Assembly (NCBI GenBank): GCA_026398275.1
Contig: JAPLTF010000066.1
Span: 1 to 64,000 of the forward strand
Length of the DNA stretch: 64,000 nt
From: Verrucomicrobiota bacterium
Lineage (GTDB): Bacteria; Verrucomicrobiota; Verrucomicrobiia; Chthoniobacterales; Terrimicrobiaceae
Reading direction: 5' to 3'
Numbering within the stretch: position 1 is the first letter of the stretch; every line of letters starts with the position of its first letter. Positions 1 through 5,960 of this stretch are shown here, piece by piece. The notes under the pieces were generated by a model. It did not search any database. It was not told the origin of the DNA and saw only the letters and a program-made list of their open reading frames with translations. A program made the translations under genes and the position numbers.

Positions 1-256
1 CGGTCACAAAATCCCGCGAAAACATCACGGTCGCGCTGCGGACAACTTCAGCGACAAACCACCATGTTCATTTTCCCATTTAGTTTAATTCCATGAGAAC
101 CTGTTTTTTCAGCTTTACACTATTTTTCCGGACACTCCCTCAACCCTCGTGATTGTGCTTGTGCCTGATAATGAGCATTATACGCTCAAAAAACGCCTGT
201 TTTTTAGGCTCTAAAATGGCCCTTTTTGATGTAAAGTAACCCCCTCAACTTTACAT
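1..256. other. Left-edge stretch without a supported gene
   Basis: No convincing coding region is seen here. The stretch is clearly more AT-rich than the rest of the window and has runs of A and T around 186-212. Close to the end of the next gene there are three copies of the heptamer ACTTTAC or its complement (233-239, 248-254, 259-265), which could be a protein-binding site. On the minus strand a short open frame with ATG near position 25 leaves the window at base 1, but it is too short to identify. Confidence 0.4.
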
Positions 257-568
257 TCACTTTACGTCACGGGACCCCGAAATGACGGGTTCGCGGTGAT
301 TTCCGCGCGAAGAGCGGTTGAGGCTCACTTTGAGCGGTCGTTTTGCCAGTGGTTGAGGCTCAGAATGCGAAAAGTGGACACGCCAATTTTTCAGATCCTG
401 CTTCGTCATCACGATGACGGTCGCGCTGCCCAAGGAGCCGGCTGGGCGAATGACTCCTTCGCGGATGGCCCGGAGCATTCGGGTTTCAGGAACGTTCAGA
501 AGGCGGCACAGTTCGCTCATGCTGATGAGCGTCAGAACGTGACGGGATTTTTTGATTTGGATAGCCAT
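257..568 (-). CDS. Excisionase-like helix-turn-helix DNA-binding protein
   Basis: This 103-residue protein is probably a small DNA-binding protein. Residues about 17-60 form a MerR/excisionase-like winged-helix pattern: the helix MSELCRLLNVPETRMLRAIR, then a short wing and the ending VMTKQDLKNW. The C-terminal 40 residues are rich in Arg, Ser and Lys and look disordered. Such proteins direct excision or control transcription in phages and integrative elements. It is the last gene of a minus-strand block whose other members are also phage- or plasmid-like, and about 200 bp separate it from the ParB-like gene upstream. No integrase is present in the window, so a role in excision is only inferred. 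Confidence 0.6.
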   Translation of the reverse strand: MAIQIKKSRHVLTLISMSELCRLLNVPETRMLRAIREGVIRPAGSLGSATVIVMTKQDLKNWRVHFSHSEPQPLAKRPLKVSLNRSSRGNHREPVISGSRDVK

Positions 569-623
569 AACGCCGAGGTTGGCGTGTCAACCCGAACGAA
601 GCGTACGATCCCGCTCCTGATTG

Positions 624-662
624 ACCACCGGAGCCGGTTGAGCTTCCGGGTGATCTACTGGG
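624..662 (-). pseudogene. Decayed copy of the 3' end of the ParB-like gene
   Basis: Bases 624-662 match bases 773-811, the last codons of the ParB-like gene, at 32 of 39 positions in the same orientation. Read in the corresponding frame the copy gives Q-stop-ITRKLNRLRW against QWITRTLNQPRW of the intact gene, so a Trp codon has become TAG. This is a fragment of an old tandem duplication. The rest of the 569-770 interval shows nothing recognisable. Confidence 0.55.
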
Positions 663-770
663 CGGCGCGAGAGGCAGGAGGGCAACTGTTGCCCCTCTGC
701 TCTTTTGCCTTTCCCTTTCGCGTGACACACCAACCTTGCGGTGCAGAAACCCGAACAATCCGCGCCTAAT

Positions 771-1526
771 TTACCAACGGGGCTGGTTGAGGGTCCGGGT
801 GATCCACTGGTAGACATCCCTGTGCCTGTTGAAGGGGATGTCTTTGATGAAAGGCTCCCAGCGCTGTGCTAGGATGTCTTCCAGGGGACGTTCCCGCTTT
901 AGTGTCGGGAGTGGCGGGAATGCCGCCTCGATGATTTCCTTGCGGGTTCGCTTTTCCGTCCCGGCCATGACCTCCTTGGTGATGCCGAGTTTCGCGACCG
1001 CCGCCGCGAATTTGGCGTCCCTTGCTATTGTTCTGGCTGAGACGCCTGTTTTTTTGGCGATTGCATCGGCGATTGTTTCAGGACTGCCACTGTGGCAGTC
1101 CTCAGTTTTTGGCACTCCACCTGGGTTTGCGCTGACCCCCGGCTTGAACAACCGTTCCTTCGCCGGAATACGCTCGGCGGTGTAGAGTTTGCCCCGGAGC
1201 AACGCCGCCGCGTCCGGGGGCAAGTTGCGCCGGCCAAGCTGGTTGTTGATGATCCAGTCGAGCGCGTTTTCGCGCGTGTCGAAAACCAGCTCGGTCGTCT
1301 GGATCTCGTCCAACCTGCCAAGCTCGTGCAAAATCTCGTATCGGTTGTGACCGTCCACGAGGATCGTCTGGCCCTCGTGGTTCCAGACAATCAGCGGGGA
1401 GAGGAGCCCTGTGCGCTCGATGTCCTGCCTCAGCATCTCCCGCTCGGTTTCGGTGAGCGGCGGGCAGTGGGCGCGGAATTCTTCGTCAATGGTGATGATG
1501 TCGCAGGAGGTAGGAAGTAGAGACAT
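771..1526 (-). CDS. ParB/Srx-fold nuclease-like domain protein
   Basis: The 251-residue protein starts with a ParB N-terminal (ParB/Srx fold) domain, about residues 10-95, with the characteristic ILVDGHNRYEI segment at about 54-64 that binds CTP or substrate in ParB relatives. A linker follows, then a helix-turn-helix-like stretch (AIAKKTGVSARTIARDAKFA) at about residues 153-172. This layout is typical of ParB-like proteins on phages, plasmids and integrative elements, where they act in partition or transcriptional control; it is not the chromosomal ParB. The gene lies downstream of the SWIB gene but beyond a strong terminator, so it probably has its own promoter. Whether it acts in partition is not shown, because no ParA is adjacent; the window's parA is 9 kb away. 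Confidence 0.75.
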   Translation of the reverse strand: MSLLPTSCDIITIDEEFRAHCPPLTETEREMLRQDIERTGLLSPLIVWNHEGQTILVDGHNRYEILHELGRLDEIQTTELVFDTRENALDWIINNQLGRRNLPPDAAALLRGKLYTAERIPAKERLFKPGVSANPGGVPKTEDCHSGSPETIADAIAKKTGVSARTIARDAKFAAAVAKLGITKEVMAGTEKRTRKEIIEAAFPPLPTLKRERPLEDILAQRWEPFIKDIPFNRHRDVYQWITRTLNQPRW

Positions 1527-1565
1527 GATGCCGACGGGGCCATGTCAACCGCCCATCCGGGCATG

Positions 1566-1609
1566 AAAAATCCCCGGCAGCCCGTTTCCGGAACTGCCGG
1601 GGATTTTTT
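1566..1609. terminator. Strong bidirectional intrinsic terminator
   Basis: A 15-bp perfect stem (AAAAATCCCCGGCAG at 1566-1580 and CTGCCGGGGATTTTT at 1594-1608) with a 13-base loop is flanked by T runs on both strands. It directly follows the stop codon of the SWIB gene at 1621 on the minus strand and would end that transcript before the ParB-like gene. Confidence 0.9.
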
Positions 1610-1620
1610 GGAGATTGCGA

Positions 1621-1920
1621 TTACTTGACGTGCGCCGAAACGAGCTTGGCCATCTCGAACATGCTGACTTGCTTCTTGCCGCCGAAGACCGCCTTGAGCG
1701 CGTCGTCCGCGTTGATCTGGGTCCGCTTCTTGGGATCCTGAAGGTTGTTCTTCTTGATGTAGTCCCAAAGCTTCTTGGTCATTTCACTGCGGGGCAGCGG
1801 CTTTGATCCGACGATGACGGAGAGCACGGCATCCGGCTGGATGGGTTTCATCAGCGCCGGGTTCAGTTTGCGGGCGGGTTTCGAGGCGGGCTTGGCTGTT
1901 GGTTTTTTTGCGGTTGGCAT
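1621..1920 (-). CDS. SWIB/MDM2-domain protein
   Basis: The 99-residue product begins with a Lys/Ala/Pro-rich tail (MPTAKKPTAKPASKPARK), followed by a SWIB domain from about residue 20 to the end: an SVIVGSKPLPRSEMTKKLWD core, then YIKKNNLQDP and the final FEMAKLVSAHVK helix. SWIB domains occur in eukaryotic SWI/SNF subunits and, in bacteria, mainly in Chlamydiae and other PVC members, either alone or fused to topoisomerase I. The start at 1920 is preferred over an upstream start because it leaves only 5 bases after the H1-like gene and opens with the basic tail. With the H1-like gene it forms a two-gene chromatin-like unit that ends at the terminator at 1566-1609. The biochemical role in bacteria is unknown; DNA or nucleoprotein binding is inferred. 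Confidence 0.85.
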   Translation of the reverse strand: MPTAKKPTAKPASKPARKLNPALMKPIQPDAVLSVIVGSKPLPRSEMTKKLWDYIKKNNLQDPKKRTQINADDALKAVFGGKKQVSMFEMAKLVSAHVK

Positions 1921-1925
1921 AGAAA

Positions 1926-2393
1926 TCAGGCTTTTGCTGCGCGACGTGCTGCCCACCGGGCCTTCATGTTGGCCGCGAGTTTCGCGCGTCCTTCGGGGGT
2001 GAGACCGCTTTTCTTTTTCACCTTGGCTGGCTTGCCTGCCTTGGGAGCAACGACAACCTTGGCGGTTTTGCTTGCGCGGCGTGCCGCCCAGCGAGCCTTC
2101 GTGGCAGCGGAGATGCGGGCGCGGCCCTCGGCACTCATTGTCCGCTTCTTGGCCTTTGGTGCTTTGACGGTTTTAATCGGCGCGACGGCAACCGGATTTT
2201 TTGCTGCCGGTGCTGGCCGTGCGATTGCGGGTGATGCGACAACTTCGACCGAGATCCCACCCTGGAGGGTCCTGATGATTTCGGCATCAATCTGTTCGAG
2301 GATCTGGAGGATTTCTTCCTTCTTCTCCGTCAGGCTGAGCAGATGGAGAAGGGATTGGCTGTTGATGAGTGATATATCCATGCTTGGAAGCAT
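1926..2393 (-). CDS. Histone H1-like basic protein with duplicated motif
   Basis: The 155-residue protein has an acidic/leucine-rich N-terminal helix (about residues 10-45, with SLTEKKEEILQILEQIDAEI) that looks like a coiled-coil or dimerisation segment. A Lys/Ala/Pro-rich tail follows. It carries two copies of a basic helix: MSAEGRARISAATKARWAAR at about 85-104 and LTPEGRAKLAANMKARWAAR at about 131-150, joined by a linker rich in AKxxKxAK. The composition resembles bacterial H1-like proteins such as chlamydial Hc1/Hc2, and the duplicated GRA-(K/R)-(I/L) motif suggests two DNA-contacting helices. It sits 5 bases upstream of the SWIB gene. A second ATG at 2381 is an alternative start. Nucleoid binding is an inference from composition and context. 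Confidence 0.75.
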   Translation of the reverse strand: MLPSMDISLINSQSLLHLLSLTEKKEEILQILEQIDAEIIRTLQGGISVEVVASPAIARPAPAAKNPVAVAPIKTVKAPKAKKRTMSAEGRARISAATKARWAARRASKTAKVVVAPKAGKPAKVKKKSGLTPEGRAKLAANMKARWAARRAAKA

Positions 2394-2466
2394 CGAGTAA
2401 GAATCAGATCAACGGCCTAATGCAATAGCAAATGCCTGACCGCTCACCCGATATAATCCGCTCATG

Positions 2467-2501
2467 CCGCCCTCGATTGCGTTCAACGTGCGGCTTGGGA
2501 C
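2467..2501 (-). pseudogene. Fragment of a second small-endonuclease gene
   Basis: Bases 2467-2501 match 3018-3052 inside the intact endonuclease gene at 29 of 35 positions, same orientation. The translated fragment reads PSRTLNAIEGG against PSRTLIEIEGG, which is the conserved acidic core of that enzyme family. Flanking sequence no longer aligns well and contains stops, so this is the remnant of a duplicated or exchanged gene. It overlaps the 3' end of the small cysteine protein in another frame. Confidence 0.5.
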
Positions 2502-2773
2502 GGTGGCTCGCAGATTTTCTTCTGATCGAGTGAATCTCTTTTTTCTCTGAAACATTTCCGATGCCCGGTGAACATATCAAAACGCTGCTCATCGGAAAAA
2601 GAGGCAAGAATTCGGATTCTTTCCGCCACTGGGTTTGTCCGAAGCTCGTAGCAGATGCATTTCTCCGGGTTCCCCCCTTCCATCGGACACTCAAAACTGA
2701 GTCCGGCAAGATAAGTCCGAATAGATGCGTTGTCTGACAGTAAATTCACCTTTTCAAATTCTGAAGGTGTCAT
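2483..2773 (-). CDS. Small cysteine-containing conserved-type protein
   Basis: The 96-residue protein has the order C-P-x(6)-PEKCICYELR, then NPVAERIRILASFSDEQRFDMF, then GHRKCFREKR. This resembles a family of small proteins, found in Planctomycetes and Verrucomicrobia as far as I recall, with spaced cysteines before an ERI-x-W/L-LSDEE helix. Its function is unknown; metal binding by the cysteines is possible. The last 10-12 residues run into the decayed endonuclease fragment in a different frame, so the natural C-terminus may have been altered by that insertion or duplication. Confidence 0.55.
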   Translation of the reverse strand: MTPSEFEKVNLLSDNASIRTYLAGLSFECPMEGGNPEKCICYELRTNPVAERIRILASFSDEQRFDMFTGHRKCFREKRDSLDQKKICEPPSQAAR

Positions 2774-2817
2774 CCTGTAGCATCAATCCCCGTGATTGGG
2801 AATTCTCGTTTTTGAAT

Positions 2818-3198
2818 TTACATCATGGGGGAAGAGAAACATCCCGGTTGAGAGGATGCCAATTTCACGAAGAGCACGATCCGCTCCACGGCTTCGAGCG
2901 TGAGCTGGCGCTCCGAGAGACGCAGGACAGTCCAGTCAGCCATGGCCGCCTCGAAGTATTTTTCGATGTCGGCCAGGAATCCCTCCGCCCGATTGTGCCG
3001 GCCCTGAATCCAAATTCCGCCCTCGATTTCGATCAGGGTGCGGCTCGGGATGTGGGCGAAGTCGGCTCGCCAGCGGCGACCGGGATGAAAGACGAGTTCC
3101 TTTTCAAGGGCTGGGCCGTTTGCTGCCCGCCAGAGGAAGGCAAATCGGGCTTCCAGGCGGGACGGAGATCGTTTGTCACGGAATCGGAGACGGGGCAT
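2818..3198 (-). CDS. Small VSR/PD-(D/E)XK-like endonuclease
   Basis: The 126-residue protein has the plan of small phage-type endonucleases related to Vsr and Holliday-junction resolvases: an N-terminal basic stretch, EKELVFHPGRRWRADFAH (about residues 33-50), then RTLIEIEGGIWIQGRHNR (about 53-70) and EKYFEAAMADWTVLRLSE (about 78-95). The acidic residues in ADFA and EIEGG and the following basic residues fit the PD-(D/E)XK arrangement. In phage genomes such proteins act in recombination or DNA repair. It lies between two small cysteine-containing genes. A decayed fragment of a second copy lies 0.5 kb downstream. The exact substrate is not known. Confidence 0.75.
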   Translation of the reverse strand: MPRLRFRDKRSPSRLEARFAFLWRAANGPALEKELVFHPGRRWRADFAHIPSRTLIEIEGGIWIQGRHNRAEGFLADIEKYFEAAMADWTVLRLSERQLTLEAVERIVLFVKLASSQPGCFSSPMM

Positions 3199-3229
3199 CC
3201 CCAGGGTGCGGAGTCAACCTTTTGCCGAA

Positions 3230-3427
3230 CTACCGATCTGCTACCGATTTATCCGCAATCGGTAATTCAGCTTTTCGCGTCCACTCCCATCCCCTGCCAT
3301 GGACATGTGAGACCTTGCACCCGCACTCAAAAATGAGTCCGGCGAAAATGCAATGCGACACGGGCTGCCGCCCATGCCACGGACATTCGCCGTGGAGCAG
3401 GTTCACCGTTTTTGTCGAATCGCTCAC
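3230..3427 (-). CDS. Small cysteine/histidine-rich protein of unknown function
   Basis: The 65-residue frame contains C-P-W-H-G, H-C and C-G-C-K-V-S-H groups, which could form a zinc site. Its ATG at 3427 overlaps the stop codon of the upstream gene (TGA at 3424-3426) as ATGA, the same coupling used elsewhere in this block, which supports it being translated. I recognise no family. The last 15 residues look less protein-like, so confidence is moderate. Confidence 0.45.
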   Translation of the reverse strand: MSDSTKTVNLLHGECPWHGRQPVSHCIFAGLIFECGCKVSHVHGRGWEWTRKAELPIADKSVADR

Positions 3428-3672
3428 AGCAAGTCCGGCTGATTCGGATCCGGCACGCTCGTCTCGATTTCGTCGGTGAGCGATTTGGAGATCCGGGACG
3501 TGACCTTCAGTTTTGTTGGCGAGTGGGAGCGGTCGAATGTGACCTTGAACCCGATGCCGAATTTCCCGTCCTCGTCCGCCGAGTCAACGGCTTCGGTATA
3601 ATGGGAGGTGAGGAGTTCAGTGATCGCGTCGAGGGCGGCTTTTTGTTCGGAGTTGGCGGGTAGTGTGGTCAT
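3424..3672 (-). CDS. Small phage-type protein of unknown function
   Basis: The 82-residue, acidic protein (MTTLPANSEQKAALDAITEL at the start) has a central beta-like segment GKFGIGFKVTFDR followed by LKVTSRISKSLTDEIETSVP. It has a plausible alpha-beta layout and no membrane segment. Its start ATG at 3672 overlaps the upstream stop as ATGA and its stop overlaps the next start, so it is a middle member of a translationally coupled set. I do not recognise a named family; similar short proteins are usually annotated as phage hypothetical proteins. Confidence 0.6.
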   Translation of the reverse strand: MTTLPANSEQKAALDAITELLTSHYTEAVDSADEDGKFGIGFKVTFDRSHSPTKLKVTSRISKSLTDEIETSVPDPNQPDLL

Positions 3673-3851
3673 TGTTGGAGAAGGTGGAGTTCGAGTTGAG
3701 AGGTGAGTTTGATGATCTGGACGGCTTCGGTGAGCCGGTTCCTGGCGGCGACGAATGCGGCCCGGCGGATGCCCAAGCGGGGCTGCCCGTTAATGTCGCT
3801 ATTGCCGACATTAGAACGGGTGAGGCCAATCATGCTGTTGCCTCGTTGCAT
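3669..3851 (-). CDS. Small protein coupled to the antirepressor gene
   Basis: A 60-residue frame follows the antirepressor gene, beginning inside its 3' end (22-base overlap), and its TGA overlaps the ATG of the next gene. A second ATG at 3833 would give a 54-residue product (MIGLTRSNVG...). The C-terminal half (RRAAFVAARNRLTEAVQIIK) is a likely amphipathic helix. The product has no family that I recognise. The start/stop overlaps on both sides are the main support. Confidence 0.45.
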   Translation of the reverse strand: MQRGNSMIGLTRSNVGNSDINGQPRLGIRRAAFVAARNRLTEAVQIIKLTSQLELHLLQQ

Positions 3852-4462
3852 GCGAGTTGGAATTCGAGTTGGCTGACGTGGAGGTTGAATGCGGCGGCGT
3901 CCTTGAGTCGGTGGAGTGCCTTGGTGACGCTTCCCCGGCGAAGTCCGGTGAATGGCTTTCCGTCGTCGTCAATCGTGCCGTAGAGGTGGAGGTTGCTCGG
4001 GAGCACGGCAGCGATGATCTTCTCCTGGGTGCGCGACAACTCGCGAAAGTGGAGCGCCGAGGTCAGGACTTCGTCGTAGCTGTGCTTGAATGCCGCCTTC
4101 CTTGCCTGCTCCTCGACCTGGATGAAATACCGGCGGGCGAGCTTTCCCTTTTCGTTGTTCTCGACCATGGATAACTCCTTCGCCATCGCGGTCGCCAGGT
4201 GGTATTCGATGCAGGGCCGCCCGCCTTTGGAGGTTTTCCCCAAATTTGGGGAAAACTCACCGCTGCCACATTTTGAGTTCGCCAAATTTGGCGCGCTCAA
4301 CTCTTCGACAACAACGAAGTCTTTGTCCTGCTCAAATCCGTATTGCTGAATGCGGTTGTTGATCCAAGTGGAAAAATCCTTCCCCACCCCCATCCTCGAA
4401 TGCTGATTTACCCCCACCGGGTTTCCACGCACACCCGCTTGCGAAAGTCGTTCCTTCCGCAT
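3830..4462 (-). CDS. AntA/AntB-family phage antirepressor
   Basis: The 210-residue protein carries an AntA/AntB domain in roughly residues 15-110: MGVGKDFSTWINNRIQQYGF, then the DKDFVVVEE strand, the Gly/Arg-rich GGRPCIEYHL and AMAKELSMVENNEKGKLARR. In coliphages such as P1, AntA/AntB-type proteins inactivate the lysogenic repressor. The C-terminal half (about 110-210) is helical and may bind the target repressor or DNA. It is the first gene of the minus-strand block and lies directly downstream of the GACGAAC repeat cluster, which is a natural operator region. No repressor gene is visible in the window. A start at 4393 (MGVGKDF) is possible but would cut into the domain. Confidence 0.85.
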   Translation of the reverse strand: MRKERLSQAGVRGNPVGVNQHSRMGVGKDFSTWINNRIQQYGFEQDKDFVVVEELSAPNLANSKCGSGEFSPNLGKTSKGGRPCIEYHLATAMAKELSMVENNEKGKLARRYFIQVEEQARKAAFKHSYDEVLTSALHFRELSRTQEKIIAAVLPSNLHLYGTIDDDGKPFTGLRRGSVTKALHRLKDAAAFNLHVSQLEFQLACNEATA

Positions 4463-4487
4463 TAAAATTGGCGCGGAGGAGGAGGGG

Positions 4488-4652
4488 TCGTCTGTTCGTC
4501 TTTGGTCGTCTTCAGTAGTCCAGGGACGAACGAAATTAGTCGTCTAATTTGGGGTTCGTCCCCGTCCCTATATAGGACGGGACGAACCTCAAAGACGACG
4601 AACCTACAAAGACACACCAAACACGAGTCCGTCCCGGGACGACTGGACGAAC
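4488..4652. promoter_or_regulatory. Cluster of GACGAAC/GTTCGTC repeats and palindromes (operator or iteron region)
   Basis: Six copies of the heptamer GACGAAC or its complement lie within 159 bp: GTTCGTC at 4494-4500 and 4554-4560, GACGAAC at 4525-4531, 4581-4587, 4597-4603 and 4646-4652. Extra GTCGTC/GACGAC hexamers occur at 4488, 4505, 4539, 4594 and 4638. Two of the heptamers form the arms of an almost perfect inverted repeat (4553-4588) centred on TATATAGG at 4570-4577. Beside it a perfect palindrome AAATTAG-TCGT-CTAATTT lies at 4533-4550. The array is immediately upstream of the antirepressor gene (ATG at 4462, minus strand). Such an arrangement fits an operator region bound by an element-encoded repressor, or plasmid-type iterons. 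Which of the two cannot be decided here. Confidence 0.7.
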
Positions 4653-4861
4653 CGAGCGAGATTTTCCCCACCGCTCCTCCGCGTTGACCAGGCGAAAAAA
4701 ACGGCCGCGTGAAAGTCCGGTTGGCGACAACTCGTGCAGGCGGATCGGGGAAGATGCCATGTCAGCAACAGCGGGCGATGCCTCCTCCGCGACAATGCGT
4801 GCGAAGCGAATCGCGCATGACGAAAGCCAAGGGTTGAATCCCAACCAGACCATCACCGCGT

Positions 4862-5420
4862 TTCGCCAGAATGGCCGCCAGAGCGACTTTCCCGCCGCAG
4901 ACATGTCGTGGCCGCGATCGGGCGCTTCCGGGAACTCCTGTGTCAGATTTTCAGCGAGCACATGGATCGACTGCGCCCCAGGCCAACACTGCCCGCGTTC
5001 ATGTTTCCCAGTTCCGCCGACAAGGTTGCTGCGCAACGAAAATTGTGCCGAACCGTTGGTCGCGGAAATGCGGGCGAATACTGAAACAGTTTTGCACACC
5101 AATCGGTGCGGGTCTGCGTGGCGAACTCAACCGGCGATCTTCTCAGCCTGACATCGGGCATTGATGACTCCGCTGCTGTGGCATATTGATTCGGCATGAC
5201 CGCGCGATTTGGGAAGCAGGTGCGACGATTGCTTCACCTGTCCTCCTGCGAACACTCTGCGAGACGATGCGAATTCTTCATGCAGATTTCATGCAAACCG
5301 GAAGTATTCCACGCGAAATCTTGCAACACCTCAAAATCTTGATAACGTATAAACCGTTATGGAAACGCATGTTTACGCAAACAGCGCGCTTCCTGAATCA
5401 GACAGGATGACCAAGGCACG
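4862..5420 (-). repeat. Interspersed repeat, copy A, split in two parts
   Basis: On the minus strand, 5420-5366 (CGTGCC.TGG.CATCCTGTCTG and onwards) and 4990-4862 both match the contiguous element at 63451-63630 on the plus strand. The first part is about 90% identical over 49 bases. The second part (from GTCGATCCATGTGC to TCGCTCTGG) is lower but unmistakable, with a 3-base indel. In this copy the two parts are separated by about 375 bp (4991-5365), which hold no recognisable gene and include a tandem TTCATGCA at about 5277-5296. Either this copy has an insertion or copy B is the shorter form. It ends exactly where the fau gene begins. The 4653-4861 stretch shows nothing recognisable. Confidence 0.75.
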
Positions 5421-5960
5421 ATGATGAAAGCGGAAAAAGACTCCCTTCGAAAAAAAATGCGCAGGCTCGCCCGCCACTGCGTCCCCGCGCGATCCGCCGG
5501 CCTGGCCGAACGTCTTCGGGGGTGGACGTTCTGGCAGTCGGCCTCGTGCGTCTGCGCGTTCTCCGCGCTTGCTGGCGAACCGGATGTCCTCGCTCCCTGG
5601 CCGGAAGGAAAACGGATCGCCATGCCGCGGGCGGAGGGAGATGATCTTCAATTCCACTGGGTCGCCAGCCGGGCGGAACTCCGGCCCGGACGGTTCGGGA
5701 TCCTTGAGCCCGCAGCGCAGGCCCCCGATGCCGGCAGCGGGTTTGATCTGATCCTCGTGCCCGGTCTGGCATTTGATCTCCGGGGCGGAAGGCTGGGCCG
5801 CGGAAGGGGATTTTATGACCGCTTCCTCTCGAACGCACGCGGGCTGCGCGTGGGCGTTTGCTTCGAGGATCAGATCGTGGGCGACGTTCCTGAGGAGCCG
5901 CACGACCTGCGGATGGATTTTGTGGTCACGCCTTCCGCAATTTCCCGCTGCGGATTTTGA
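5421..5960 (+). CDS. fau: 5-formyltetrahydrofolate cyclo-ligase
   Basis: This 179-residue protein converts 5-formyl-THF to 5,10-methenyl-THF using ATP. The N-terminal KxxLRKKMRRLAR helix fits the ATP-binding region, and the signature GFDLILVPGLAFDLRGGRLG followed by RGRGFYDRFL (about residues 107-137) is the family's folate/phosphate-binding motif. Length is usual for the family. Two adjacent ATGs (5421, 5424) are possible starts. The 3' end overlaps the convergent exonuclease gene by 35 bp. It starts directly at the edge of repeat copy A, so the repeat supplies its upstream region. The folD pseudogene at 16.2 kb belongs to the same C1-folate pathway. Confidence 0.9.
   Translation: MMKAEKDSLRKKMRRLARHCVPARSAGLAERLRGWTFWQSASCVCAFSALAGEPDVLAPWPEGKRIAMPRAEGDDLQFHWVASRAELRPGRFGILEPAAQAPDAGSGFDLILVPGLAFDLRGGRLGRGRGFYDRFLSNARGLRVGVCFEDQIVGDVPEEPHDLRMDFVVTPSAISRCGF

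Noticed and set aside
4536-5102. A 188-codon minus-strand frame across the repeat cluster and repeat copy A
   Set aside because: It runs through the operator-like repeats and a repeated element with no domain and no coupling to neighbours. The similarity to the 63-kb frame is explained by the shared repeat DNA.
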